DNA from: Atrichornis clamosus | Lineage: Eukaryota; Chordata; Aves; Passeriformes; Menuridae | Length of the DNA stretch: 64,000 bases | Assembly (NCBI GenBank): GCA_013400975.1 | Contig: WBMZ01002998.1 | Coordinates: forward strand, 62,001 to 126,000 | Reading direction: 5' to 3' | Part shown: one piece after another, positions 24,001-37,800 of the stretch | How positions within the stretch are numbered: position 1 is the stretch's first letter | How the letters are laid out: each line of letters starts with the position of its first letter | Program-made: the position numbers and the translations under genes | The notes under the pieces: generated by a model | What the model saw: only the letters and a program-made list of their open reading frames with translations | Database searches by the model: none | What the model was told of the DNA's origin: nothing

Positions 24001-27000
24001 CATTCTTGCCAGTTGAAGGAACATATTTCTTTGCAAGGATATGTGATTTGGCTGGTATACGGGATGTGCCTTCTCCACTTGCCCTTTACAGACAGGATCT
24101 TTTCAGTAACATAAATCCACAATGAATTTTGATGGACCCAGTCCTTGTTTTTCCACTCTTTGTCACTACTGTCCTGGTTTTTTTGCCTGGATATAAGATG
24201 CTAATATGCTGACCTGGTACCTGTGTTGAGTTTGTTCTTCCAGTTTAAAAAAAAGATGACACCAGGACCAAGGCAAAAGTAGTTTATCCTTAAGTGATGG
24301 AACAGTTTTTGAAAGTAGCAAATAGCTACCCAAATAGTTATGTTGTAGAGACAGGCAGTAAGACGTAGCTGAAGAATAGGGAGGAAGAAATGGACTAAAA
24401 GAGAGAAGCAAAGAAGATAAGAGTACAGAAAGAGAAGAAAATTGATAAATAAAAAAAAGAAAAGGGACTAAAGCAAGAGAAGAGAGAGGGAGATTCTCTC
24501 CTGATTAGAATTCATGAACTCCATTCTTACATTAAGTCTATATATGACACCTGGCCTTTAATGTGAAGCTGCCTAGCAGCATTAAAAATTAAAAGCAGAA
24601 GGTAGGATCCATCCATCTCGGGCAGCGCTGCTCCCCTCCTATCTGAGCTCTGCACAAAGCTATTACACATTGATAAATTATTTTGGGTAATAGCTGAGAT
24701 ATTACATTGTTTCTGAGTGAAGGTAAAATCTCTCCATGACATGGGCATTTATCAGGAGCGCATTTCATCCTATTTATTATGGCCAAGACGAGATCACAGG
24801 CTGCGGGCAGAGCTGGCACGTCGTGCTGATCACCTCCCCCATCGCCTCCCTTCCCTCTGTCACTTAGATGATGGGATATTGATGGAGCTCATGACAAGTT
24901 AATTATTAACTAAAGATATGCAGTTCACCTTTGCCAAGGGAGGGGGCATAGAAGAGAGCAACGATAGTTCTTAAAAAAATAAATATATCCATTGTATCTT
25001 AGGATTCCTTTCTCTACTTTCCTCTCCCTTCTATCTGTGGTATTTTACAGCCCGCCAAATAAATCAGATACTTTATATGAATACCAGTATGGTCTAGAAG
25101 GCCAACAGAAATGGAAGGACCTCTAAGAACCTTTTGTTCAAAAAAATTACACAAAAGTTTTTCTCCATTGACTTGGCACTGGAAATAATTGGGGAGAAAT
25201 TTTCATTGTCCACTGAGTAATAGTGACTTCTCTAACTCTTAAGAGGGCCAGAAAGCAGAGACACAAACTTTTGATTCTGTCCCATAAATGAATACATTCT
25301 TTCTTTATAAGGAAGAGACGTCTGGACATCATCTGAATATTTCAGCTACTCCCTTCCACTGAGTGTTGGGTGTTCCCCTGAAGGCTAGCTGGTTTTGCAG
25401 GAAGGCGATGGCCACAAAGATAGTGCTTGTTTACTTGCTCATCCCAAGATAAACAGGATGAATTTGCCAGAACATGAAGGAGAAGAGTTGCTCAGTTGAT
25501 TGGTTCTGATCCTGCAGTTTGACTAGGTTGGAGCCAAGGTAATAAAAGGCACTCAGGTGCCAGAGGTAACATTTTATGGTGAGCTACTTCTGGTTTGTCC
25601 ATAAGGTATCTTAATATTAAGTTGGTCAGCTAGTTCTAGAAGAAAGGAGCCATGGCACCATGACAGTGATCATTTAGAAAATAATCACAAGGCAAATTAC
25701 CACAGTCTATCAAAGGAATCATTCCCTCCATATAGTCACTTGGCAAGACCTACCAAGTAAGTTTTCACCATTTAAGAGTCCTTCAGGAAAAACTAAATGC
25801 CTGTTTGGTTTTTCAAAACCCAAGATGCTCTAGATGCCAGTTTAAACTACAGATGCGTCAAGTTTCATGCCATATATAGCTCATTTAGGACCCATCTAAT
25901 TCCCTTCCTTAAAGAAAGCATAAGATTATTACTTCTGCATTGAAAAGAAGAGAAAATGATTATTTTTTTAGTTATCTTCTTATGAGTTGTGGTAAGGGAT
26001 GCAAGATCACTACCTGCCTTTCTGCAACAAACTGGTCTCCCCAGAATAAAATGGTACATACTTTCTTCATGCTTTTCAACTTGAAGTATTTAAAAAACTT
26101 GTGAAAGCTGCTGTGTGCTCTCTACTCTTTTGGTGTAAAAATATATACTACTGTGAAGCAGCACTGAGCAGGGTAAGGGAAAGCAGTATCAAGCTTTGAA
26201 ATCTATCAATTCTGTTCCTTTGGATTAGTGCTTTTTACTGGAGTTTCAGGAGCAGACATTTTGGTTTACTGATTTGTGGCTTTTCCTATGAAATCTGAAG
26301 TTTTGCTTCTGGGCTAATTCTGAAAGTGCCTTTAAAAAAGAAAAAAAAATTTAAATAAGCTACATTTCCTATTCCACAGCTGTGAGGACTCTCTCTGAAA
26401 ATACAGATTTCTACTTACTTGCCTCAAAATGGGAAATTTTAAAAGTACACTTAAGCAGATGGATTTGGATTCTCGGGTGTAACTCTTCCTCTGTTGGGAC
26501 TATGCTAGATGCTGATGCATTGAAATTGCTGTGTATAAAAGCAAAACTTTTAGAGCCTTTATTTGGTTCATATACTTTGGCTTTTTGAAATCTCTGAAAG
26601 TCTTGCTGCTTGCTGTCAAAGGTATGAGAAAGAGAGACGGGATTGGGCTCCCAAGTACAGATAAAGTGAGTGCTGTCTGAAACATGGTGGGTAGATTAGC
26701 TCTCTGGTGTCCAAATAAGAAACTGCCCATCACTGCAGTGAGGCAATCTCCCTGTCCTTGTCTGGTCATAGTGATCAGTTTGCCCTCTACTTAATATAAT
26801 AAGATATATAATAAAAATGTATTAACAACTGTGAACCACCCTCATCCCCTTTCCAAAACCCCCTGGGATCCTCCAAGGTTAGAGGATGTGCAGTATACTC
26901 ACCTCAAAGTAAATTCATGTTCATTATCTTCACCCTTTTATTGCACACCTTGTCCTTGTCTGTTGCTTCTCTTGCAGCTGCTTTTTACTCCAGGCCTTGG

Positions 27001-30000
27001 TCTGTAGTCCCTGCCCGTGCAATGTAGCTGTGTTGACATCACTGGCAAAATACTAATGGTGTGATACCTGGTGGCCCCATTTATCTTCCAAGGTACCTTT
27101 CTGGTGAGCTTTGTGAGAACCACATCAGGCTGTGAACTTGTAAATACGTGTTTAGGGGGTCTGGGCTCATACGCTCTCTGTGACTTGTTCAAGGCAGAGG
27201 CTCCATCATTGTTTCCAAGCAATGTGCCCACCCGCTGGTTTTGGTAATGACAAGGCTTATAGCTTTTTTCCTAATTTTTTTACTTTACCTAGACTTTCCT
27301 CCTAGACATCTCATAACTCAAGCTGTAATTTCTAATTCAAAGAATGCCTCTTACACTAACATAGGTAATAGTAGGAGTTCAGTGCTCCCAGGCTGTTCAT
27401 TAACACACAGTTCTGTATTGGTCTGAATAAGGAGGCAATGGAGAAGGGATTCCTCAGTTTGAGCTTGGAGATTGTTGTGATTATAGAATAAGCATTGAGA
27501 GCCAGTAAGAAAAAGACTTGTATTGAGAGACAATAGCATGAATGCATTTTTGTTGGCATCCAAAAGTACCTGTCCATAATATTAATCTTTTCTGGCATAA
27601 AGATGGTGATGTGTGGTTATATTAACTGCCGTCTCTAGAAATATAAGAGAAATCTGAGTTAAGTTTATACAAGCTTTACTAGAATGAACTCAGTTTGGAA
27701 TGTATCTCGGTGTGATTTAGCTGACCTGTATCTAGGAGAGTGTATTCAGCCTGGCAGTATGGGAGATGTCACAGGGCAGACAGTAGCAGCAAATCAGACA
27801 GACCAAAGCTCATCAGAACAAAGCTCCTTCACAAGAGCTAGAACTGAATGTGCAGTTTAATCAGTGTTGTGTCCTGTTGTATGTGATAGAGTTTTCCCTG
27901 AGTGAGAGCTGTGTCGGGCAGGCAGCCTACTTGTTCCACAAGGTTTTATGGCTGTGCTGCCCTAGATGGGAGGTGACGTGCTGCTGTGGTCTGCCAGATC
28001 TGGTATCCTTTGCTAACCTGATTCCTTGTCGTTTGTTGTGCCTGACACAAAGGCAGTTGAGAAGATGCAAGGATTCCAGGCAGGGGCAAAGTTAAGGAAC
28101 AGCTGGACTGTAAGGTCACATCTTCTGAGACTGTATATGTAGAAACTGGATTTTTGTGCAGGGTCTCGGCTGTTGGTCTCCACACCAACCAACATAGGTT
28201 TAGATACGTCCTTACACCTGCCTTACGTTTTTCAATTGTGCCAAGCTCCTGGCAGTAATAGCAACTGAGGTGAAGATTGCACTAATTATTTGTGTTCGGA
28301 AAAATTACTTTGTCATCTTTTCATTGCAGTGAATAACCCCTTCTTCCCCTTATATCATAGTTCTAGACTAACGGAAATAACAACCCAACTCTTAGCTTGT
28401 CTGTTCCTGTTCTTTATTCCTCAGTATTCCCAGCAATTTGCTGTTCATGTCTTTCTTACTCTTAAGGGAAGATAGCAAAAACCTAGCTCTTCTGTCTCCT
28501 CTGGTATCGTTTACACTTTTTCTTTTGTATTCCCTGAACTGACTGGCAAAACCACTTTGTCCTTCAAATCTTTCCTTGTGATCCATTTCAGTATTTTGGT
28601 GCTTTTAGGAAAATAACTGGTTCTGATGTCAGTAAGAAACTTGATATTTATTAGCATTTATTTCTTACAATTTTTTATTAAAAGCATATTTTAAAATTAT
28701 TTTTTCTTAAAGTCATCTACTCTTGCTTGTGCTGAGTCTGTCACTCTTAGTCACTTTCTTCTGCCACTTGTTTCAGTCTCGCGTGTTGTGCCTCTCCTGA
28801 GTCTTCACCTGGATTTAGGTGGCAAACTGAACAGTGAGACCTTGCACCTGAGGGAGGTGCGGTGGCTTGGAGTGGTACTGTATAATAAATCATTCCTACT
28901 AATGATGTGCTCTAGGCCAGGAGTGGTGCTGCCTTCCAAGCATGGCAAGCACACACACTGGGAGCTATGACGTACCGCTGAGCTCATTCCGTACGCGTGC
29001 AAGCGTAGGGCACCCCACACCCCACACCCCCACCTTCTCCCCACTATAGCATAAATGGAGGATCATGTTCCATATGCTCCCAGGTCAACCCTCAGAAACA
29101 GTTTAAGCAGCTTGGAGAAACACACAACAACTTAAAGAGTTAACCCTACAATAATTGGGAGGGAGAGAGGGGAAACACTGTAATGGAAGGGTGAAGAGTT
29201 TCCATAAACCCATTGCCTCGGCTCAGAGAACCTGCTAAGGGGCAGTGGTCAGAGAGAAACAGAAGGAGAGAGAGAGATATCAAGTGTAGTAATCAGAATG
29301 AAAAATGGAGCTCCGGTTACTTTAAACAAGAGCTAATTTATCACGAGAACGAGTGGATAAGTAGCTGAGTTTCAGGCATTCAGTAAGTTCCCCGTTCTGC
29401 TCCAAAAATTATTCCACCCCTGTCTCCATGCTCCCATAAATCATCCCCTTCTTCACTTCTGCTCCGATTACCAATTACTCCTGCCTACGACACGCTTTCC
29501 CCTGCCCGACACAATCTGATGGGCCCCTGCCTTTTAATTTTACAAATGCTTTTCCTTGCTTCTCAGCTCCCTGTCCTACCCCTCCCCTCCCCAGTTTCTT
29601 TCTGTATCTTTGTTTTCCCTTTCCCTCTTCATCTACCTTTTTTTTTTTTTTAATTTGAAGAAAGGGAGGGCAGTATTGTTTTCTGGCACCTCCCCCCATG
29701 AGGTTAACTGAGCTGAAGAAGAGGAATAGAAATTAATTATTTTCCCAAACCTGAACTCTGTTTGGCTTTGTGAGTCCCCTCCCTAAGCACATGACAAATT
29801 CTAGATCCAGTACAGCTGTATCAAAGGTGAAAGTCTTGTTCTCAAAAGGATATGTTGCTTTTTGTTGAGTCTTCGAAGAAAAAATTTTTTTCCTTATTTT
29901 CACTTTTCTTTATTGTGCACAGAACTTTTTGCAGAATAGAGATATTTTGTGAGCTGCACAGCTGCAGGGAGAATAATTTTAATTTATATTGCACTGTGCT

Positions 30001-31849
30001 ATTTTTCTGCATATGCTTCACCACTGCTAATATTTACACTAGAGTACTTCTGGTTAGCTGTCATACAAATGCAGAGGAACTGATCTGTAACAAAACCCTG
30101 ACAATTTATAAAAGGCTCACACAAGAAACTTGAGTTGGCTTCAGTGACTCCATACATGAAATCAACTTAAACCACGCTTGCACTAATAAGAAAATATCTA
30201 CTTTTGGAGCATGTGTTGAATTTATTGATATAGCTACACCTTTCTAATATAAAAACCTTTCAAGCTGCTTATGAATGGTAGTCTAGTGTACCCTAAGTCT
30301 GGTGCACTGTTCACATGCTGGATGCATATGCACATGGATTGCATATATAAAAATCCTAGAAGTAGACTTCAAACATCAAAGAATTGGCATGCTTAAATTT
30401 TTTTTTTTTCAACATAAATTATTTCTGAATATTTGCCCAGGCTACATTTGGAGCATTTGAAGTCACTGTATGTCACATTTATGAGTTCAACATAGACTCA
30501 ACAGTTCTGTTTGAATGTAGTAAGATAGTTTTTGGATGCTTCATTAATTGAGGCTTAAATAGCCTGTGGAAAAAGAAAAAAAAAAGGGGTTCAGGAGGGC
30601 TAACTTGCATGAATCTTATAGGTGCTTGCAACCACTAAGTTGGAAGAGCCATCCCGACCGAAGGGAGAGGTTTATGCAGATCATCAGCCTGGCCTAGTGT
30701 GCACAGAGCTGTTATTTCCACCTGTAAGACATTCAACCAAATTGGCATGATACTTACTGAATCTGAAAAGAGAAAATTCCCTTGCCCTGCTGAGAGCAGG
30801 GTAGGCAAAGTGACAGCTCTGCCTGCTCTGCTGCAGAGAAAGCGGCTGTCCAGAGCTGATTTTTGTGCAGGATAATGGATGGAGGAGATAGATTACCAGG
30901 TGATAAATCACATAAAGGAATTGGCTGGTGCCAGAACCCATGAGCAAGAAAATAGCGGGCATGCTCTGCAGTGGGTATTGCTATCTCCATCTAAGGACCC
31001 ACAGCCTTTATGCATAAACACTAAGACTAAACAGGAGTTAATTATAGTGCAGCTTCTTGACATAAGGCCTTTACAGCAAAACAAGAATGGCAAAGGGAAC
31101 ATATGATTTCAGATTTATCGGGCAGTTTATCTTTTTTCTCTTCAGGGAAAAAGTTGAGGAAATCCTCTGTGTTCTCATTTCCCCTCTTTATTCTCATTTT
31201 GTCTTTATTCCCATTCTTTAAAGCCCTAAGTGTTATTTTCTGACCACGGAGTATTGCAAGAATCTTTCAATAAAGAAATAGAGAAGCTAACTGAGCATGA
31301 CTCAAGTCATTCCTATCCCACATGATTCATATATAGTCCCTCCATCCTGTCAGGGAAAGAATGGTTGCTGGCATTCACTATGTAACTCAGTAATCAATAA
31401 TACTGTTCCACATCACCCTAAAGACCAATGATACTCTGAGTTCAGTGTACTCTGTGCTGGGAAATCCGTGCATAAAAGAGAGTTACTTGGAGATGGTGGA
31501 AATTTGGCTTCAACCTACAGCATCTTCCTGTGATCCAAGAGACAATATTGTAGTGGACACTTTTAAGTGCACCCAAAAAGTGTGCAGGGGTGCGCCCTAC
31601 ATCTGAAATCTTTTTCCATTAAGAGCAATACAAGGTAATTCCTAATTCTGCTATTGACCGTGCACACCAATATAGAGCATAAAAGCATGCCATGCTTCTG
31701 ACATGGAGGGAAAGTTGCTGGCTCAAGGTCAGGATGAAGTGTGTTCTGTTTACCTGTCTTTAATAACAATACTTTATTATTAAAAGCATAATGGAGAAAG
31801 AGATTGTTGATACTGTTATTTAAAAAGCTGTCTTTGCTGAAGAGAGAAG
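18031..31849. other. long gene-free interval, mostly unique sequence
   Basis: No recognised gene or young repeat. It holds a GT-rich run near 21858-21896, a purine-rich stretch at about 24330-24500, a C/T-rich stretch with a T run at about 29570-29655, and an A/T run near 30560-30590. Segments at about 24540-24920, 28950-29450 and 30620-31110 read like conserved regulatory DNA (clustered homeobox-type motifs, few indel-prone runs). That is impression only. Open frames here match chance expectation. Confidence 0.5.
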
Positions 31850-32480
31850 AATCACAGAATCACAGAATGGGTAAGATTGGAAGGGACCACAGTGAGTCAT
31901 CTGGTCCAACCTCCCTGCTCAAGCAGGGTCATCCTAGAGCACATTGCACAGGATTGTGTCCAAACAGGTCATTAATATCTCCATTGAGGGAGGCTTCACA
32001 ACCTCTCTGGGCAATCTGTTCCAGTGCACGGTGACCCACACAGTAAAGAAGTTCTTCATTTTCAGGTGGAACTTCCTGTGCATCAGTTTCTGTCCATTGC
32101 CTCTTATCCTGTTCCTTGCCTCCCCCAAGAAGAGCCTGGATCTTTCCTCTTTGTACCCTCCCTTCAGATACTTGTGTACATTGATGAGGTCCCCTCTCAG
32201 TTGTCTCTTCTTGAGGTTAAATATGTCCAGCTCCCTCAGTCTTTCCTTGTGATGCTCCTGTCTCTTAACAATCTTTGTTGCCCTCCACTCACTGGACTTG
32301 TTCCAAGAGCTCCATGTCTCTCTTGAACTGAGAAGCCCAGAACTGGACAGAGCACTCCAGATGTGGCCTCACCAGGTCTGAGCAGAGGGGCAGGATCACC
32401 TCCCTCAACCTGTTGGCAATGCTCTTCCTAATGCATCCCAGGATATTTTCAGGTGTCCAGCACTGGTCTGACACCACAGT
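31850..32480 (-). mobile_element. CR1 LINE, minus strand
   Basis: It begins at the left with AATCACAGAATCACAGAATGG, the reverse of the CR1 octamer tail. It continues through the complement of the CR1 3' UTR (TTGGAAGGGACCACAGTGAGTCATCTGGTCCAACCTC in form) into the end of ORF2 (complement of [21 protein letters not shown] coding, with [15 protein letters not shown] residues). 5'-truncated near 32480. Frames on both strands inside it are relics. Confidence 0.93.
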
Positions 32481-35400
32481 GGATACTGTACTAAACTAAA
32501 GTGAATTTTTCCTGACTTTGGAGTATCCCAGTCCCCATGGCCTGTGTAAGCATGAAGATGACAACGGTGATCTTCTTTTGATAGGGCTATGGAGGAAAGT
32601 TGTCAGCAAATAAAAAGGAGGGAAAGCTATACAAGGTGTTTCCAACATGTCAGATTTCCTGAAATGTGCAGCAAAAGTAGAGCTTGTGTAGCTCTCCAGG
32701 AGGCTGGGGAGGTGCTGGAAGTCCCCAAAGAGTTAATGAGAGCAGGTCTTTGAGCTCATCTTTTCAGGACAATAGTCCTTCAAATTAATCTTTTCAGGAA
32801 AATAGTCCATGGACATGACAATTTAAAAGTTTTGGATATAATATCTAAAGCCTTGGTGACTTGATACTTTTTTAGTATTTGTAACCTGACACTGTTGCTT
32901 TTAATGATGTGAAACATTTAACTGAATCTTAATAAAGTCACATATTATGCAGGGATAGTTAGCCCATAACTTTTTTCATTACTTAGAGAGCAACCGAGAT
33001 GCACTCTACCCAGACGTGGGCACTGGGTTAACATCTGACATACCAGTGGGCCCTCACCAGCAGGTGACACTGACTGTCTCTTTTAGGTGAAGATCTTTGA
33101 AGCTTTACCTAAAATTTTTGGACACAATTTTTAAAAGGTAATTTGATAATAGATTAATCTTCTAGCTGACTCCTCCCAAGGACCTGGCATTTAGTGAACA
33201 CTGACATGACAGATCCACTACCTTACTCTGCTCATTGTTGAAAACTCTGTATGAGTGATTCAATGTTCAGAGTTTTCCCCAGAAATCCTTACTCTTTCAC
33301 AGTGGTCTCATTCTAGAGAAAAAGGCAGTGACCTTAGATTGCCTTGAATCGAGCATTTTTAAACTTATGTTTATTAGATGCTCTGACAGGTACACTGTTT
33401 TATAGCCTTATGAAATTTGCCAGGGAAAAAACTTTTAAAGGGTTCTTTTTTGTTGTTATGAAGATATAGCTGCTGGAAATCACTGTCTCCTTCCTGCAGC
33501 TTGTGTTTTTCTGTGACAACACCAACACGGTATCAAGGCAGTAAATATGCAGGCTCTGTGTCCAAGCAGAGACAGAGCGTTGTATGGCATATTCTGAAAC
33601 ACGGCAGAGCTATCTAATACTGCAATAGCAGGGTGCTGGGCTTGCCCGACTGCCTCCCACCGCATCTCACCTTCCTTTGGATCTGTTAGGGAGCTTCCCC
33701 AAGGCCCCAAAATACAGGAAGCACGGGCACTGCATTCTCTTTACCAACTCTCAATCCTCCCTTCGTGTGACACCAGCTGTCCACTCCCCCCTTTAAAATG
33801 TACTGACTCCGCTGGCTGTGAGCAAGAACAAATCTGAGAACTTCACTGGTAGAATACCATTGAATTTGACATGGAATAAGTTTTTTGAAACCTTGATTTG
33901 ATGTGAGGTCACAAATGTGCCTGAGGCTTTCTCTGCAGAGCAACTGTGGCAGAAGCAATGGCCATTACACTTCTCCCGGCTTCCTGTTCTCAGTACTGTC
34001 ACCCTCCAGTGAGAATACTTTGCTCAGGAATCTGGAGAGAAGATTTGTCCCTCCCATCCCAGCTGAGTGCATGCTTGTGCATCAGGAAGGGGGCTGAGAA
34101 CTTCCTAATCGTTTTGTCTGTAACTGAATGTTTATGATAGCATCACGGTGAGAAAGGGACCTTCCCATATCGAGAGATCTTCAGGCTAATACTACCTGCC
34201 ACATCCATTTTGTCTTGAAAATAAATCTCAGTGAGGAAGGTTATCATGGAGCTCTTTAACTGATCCCCTCATATGTCCCTCACAACAAAGAAACCAATTA
34301 GGCTTTACTGCCTGCTTGCCTAACCATCACTTACGAGAGAAAGGAGATGGCAGGATTAGGAATATGCTGGGATACAGGGAAATGGCTCTATTTCAGTATC
34401 CTTACCTAGAAAAAGTACTTCTTTAAGTTCTGTTGTTTTTCAGTGACAGTAACAGTGTAAAGGGACAGGACTTAACACTTAACTGCCTAAAGCATTCCAT
34501 TCGAATGACTCATCTAATGCATTCAGTCTCTTCCTACACCAACACTTATCTGCGGTTACTAATTATCTGACATTGAATTTTCCAAATAATACTGTATACT
34601 TATTAATTTTCTGCAATGAATTTAGGTAAAGAAGCCCATTTTATTCCCCCAGAGGAAGAAGTGGAGTTTATGTGTGCTGTGCGGAGAGAGGCACGGTTTC
34701 TTCAAGCATACTGCAAGATTCCTGCTTGCAAAAACTTTAGCCAGAAGGACATTAAGGTATGGAGAGACAAGTGGATTTCAGAAGTAATACACCATGAAAA
34801 TTTTTCACTTAGCATTTTCTGGAAGTTGACTCTGGGATTTCTTACTTTAGGGTCATGACAACTGCAAGCGTAACACTGACCTTTCTGTAGTCTTAGAGTA
34901 GCGGAGTTGAACTGTTCTGAGAAGTGTTAACACTCAAGTCTTCATTAATAGAGAGTACTGGGATGCCACAGCCACAGATAATGGGGAAAATGAAAAATAC
35001 ATTTCTGAAATCTGTCTTTGAGTATGTTACCTTCTTGTTAGCAGTTACGTAGAGTTAACCTTACTGACTTTGGAATCAAAAAGAAGGTTTTGTCATCTTT
35101 TACACTGCAGTTTGATTAAGGCAGGAGGGAAGGATTCAGGGTTCTGTTCCTCCCTTACCAATTGAATCTGGAACTTCACAGAACAGACATAGAGGGAGGC
35201 AGGGGAATAGCTGCATTGTGCCTGTAGCGGTAGTCAGGGCCAGGTACATTTAAGCAGTAGAGCATTTCTTACTGACAAGGCACAAGGAATCAGGTACAGC
35301 GTGACTTTGTGAGACCTAATTGAGTTTACTCGTGACAAGTAAAGATAGCTTTATGAAAACAAGCACATCATTTTTGAAGTCATTAGGCTACAAGTACTCA

Positions 35401-35916
35401 CACCTTCCCATATGGGTCTAAACCACCATTTCAGTTATAGAAGTACAGGAGAGACAAATAGCTGTGTGTTTACATTGCAGCATGCACCAATGGCCAAAAA
35501 TTTTCATCAGAAACCATGTGGTGCACCAGAGTCCAGCTAAGGCTATATGACCTTAGAGGTTCTACAGGGCTCATCTGTTTCTTCTGGAGGAAAAGCCTCC
35601 AGCAGTTATGGCAATAGACTTTCAGCTTCCGATTAGAAGAGATTTTGAGCTTGTGCAGCTTTCAGTGAAGTAGCTGGTGTTTCCTGAGGCTCAGTACTGT
35701 TCCGATTTGGAGCTTAAGTAGATTTTGGAGTAGCCTGGCTCTTTTTATTTATGTGCTTATTAATGAGAATGTTCTGGGTGGAATTTTTTCATTCCTTTCA
35801 ATGAACACGCCCAGATTTTTATAATAAAACATGTCCTGTAAATGAACAGATGAATGTTTACTGTGGTCACTTCAAATACTCCCCATGGTTCACACTACAA
35901 AACTGTGATGCTTTGG
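32481..35916. other. intergenic, no recognised gene
   Basis: Unique sequence without a recognisable repeat family. A splice-bordered open segment at 34626-34756 on the plus strand is described in findings. Confidence 0.5.
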
Positions 35917-36547
35917 TGTTGCTAGTGCCTTTTCTCAAGGCAGGAAGGGTGTGAGGGGGTGAGATCCAGGCACAGCTACCTTCCAGGAAGCATCCCTTGT
36001 CAAGCCACTCCTGCGGGATTCGCAAATCCCTTCGCACACACCAGGCACTCCCTGCAAGGTGTGTGCAGGCAGGCACACGCACACACATGATCCAAGCAAC
36101 CGGCGGAGACAGAGGCGGGAGGGGCCCTTTGCTTAGCGTTCTGAGATTTAATGTGGATCCACACTCAAAAAGTTCCAGTGATGAAGATCCACCAGATCGC
36201 TCGTTGCAGGTTTTATACAGGGGTTGAAAGGGGTGGAGAGAGCATCAGGGTCCAATGGGGGGAGGGGCCAGGGGCGGAGATAAGGTGGAGTGACAGGGTT
36301 ACAACCCATTGGGGAATGAGAGGGATGGAGAAAGGGAGCCAGAGCCAATGGGGAAGCAAACAAGGGAGAACTTTCCAGAACTGGGATGAGGGTTTACAAA
36401 TGATTGACAGAGGGATTAACATAATGGGGTGTGCACCAACTGAGAGATAAACCATTACATTAACTTAGGGGGAGAACCATAAGGCAAAACCATAGGATAC
36501 ACCGAACTGGGGGGAAAACCTTAAAGCAGTGGCAGTTTCAACCAACA
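35917..36547 (-). mobile_element. avian LTR (ERVK-like), minus strand, with readable promoter
   Basis: On the minus strand it starts TGTTGGTTGAAACTGCC at 36547. Its U3 has several CCATTGG/CCAAT-type boxes, then TATAAAA (36211-36217), then ATTAAA (36147-36152) about 60 bases on, and a GC-richer U5 ending near AGCAACA at 35917. That order (CCAAT, TATA, poly(A)) is the normal U3-R-U5 layout. No internal retroviral genes are next to it, so it is probably a solo LTR. I could not find a convincing target duplication, so the left end is approximate. The class name is from memory. Confidence 0.78.
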
Positions 36548-37439
36548 GTCTGCCTAATTCAGCTTGCTTTCTCAAGTCTCTCCTGCTGTAGGAGGGCATT
36601 TCTCAGGCCACCTACCAAGCTGCATTTTTATTGTTATTAAATGCCTTCATCCTTAAGTGCTAGAAATCTATTGCCTTCAATTCCAAACACTAATATCTCT
36701 GGAGAAATATATTAATTTATATTTCTATTTTATATTAATTCAAAACAAGAAGAGTCTAGATAAAAAAAATTGAGAAATACAAAGAGTCTGGTTATGCAGC
36801 TGGGCCCCCCAGGAGTGTGCAAGAAAATATAATACTGCAGTAAAAAGACCCCCGCACATCACCGTTGCTCACCCCTACAAGGGGACAGAATTACCTAATA
36901 TTGTGCTGTAAACCATATACCATTAGCTGGCAATAGGAATTTTTCTCCAGCTTATACAGTAGTTTTTTACTCTTAAAGGAAAAGGACCTGCACAAGAACA
37001 AAATAGAAGATGGGATAAAAAGCAAAGAGATAGCTGGCTTTGATAAGATAACTGGCTAGAACTTGTTTATCATGAGTTCAGAAAATCATGAGATAAGGTG
37101 GCACAAGGTGATTAGTGGTGGAATCATAAGGGTGACTGAATGGAGGGGACAGCAGCAAGTGCTGCTGAAAGCTGAAGCATTATGCTGAAAGGAAGCTTTT
37201 CTCAGAACTGGTCTTGTCTTCAGCACTGGCCTTGGCCAAATGGTCAACATGGCCCTGATGAAAGGTCCAAAGTCAGGAGGCATTTTCAGCATAGAGATGC
37301 TTCCAGTAAAGAAATGGAATTATTGTGCAATAGTCCAAAAACCTGTTATGACCACTCCTGAAATAGGGAGGGTATATGAAAAGAGGGATGGGTACAAAAG
37401 GAGCAGAACACTGAAAGGTACTAAGATGACCAGTGATAC
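36548..37439. other. intergenic, nothing recognised
   Basis: AT-rich unique sequence with no repeat or gene recognised. Confidence 0.5.
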
Positions 37440-37800
37440 GGAGAATGTGTTTTGCAGGATATTAAGAAATTTGCTAGTCCAGTCAGGCAAAATGAGGAAA
37501 GAGGGGATATGATTTCTGTCTATAAATACATCAAACCACAAAACCCTCAAGAGAGAGAACAGCTATTTAAGCTTAAGGACAATGTTGGCACAAGAACAAA
37601 TGGGTATAAACTGGCTGAGAATAAATTAGTCTGGAAATTAAGCAAAGATTTCTAACCATCAGAATGAGAAGCAAGATTCTATAATATACTTCCAAGGGAA
37701 AAGAAATAGAATGAATTTTAAGATGGAACTTAATCTTTTGTGAAAGGTCTTCTGTGATGGAAGAGAGTAGACTACATGACCAAGGAGTGTCTTCCAATCT
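37440..37800 (+). mobile_element. ancient CR1 LINE fragment
   Basis: Ordered similarity to old CR1 3' regions: GATATGATTTCTGTCTATAA followed by ATACAT, then AAATGGGTATAAACTGGCTG, a GGAAATTAAGCAAAGATTT-like segment, and GAGTAGACTACATGACCAAGG. Highly diverged, no octamer tail. Confidence 0.7.
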
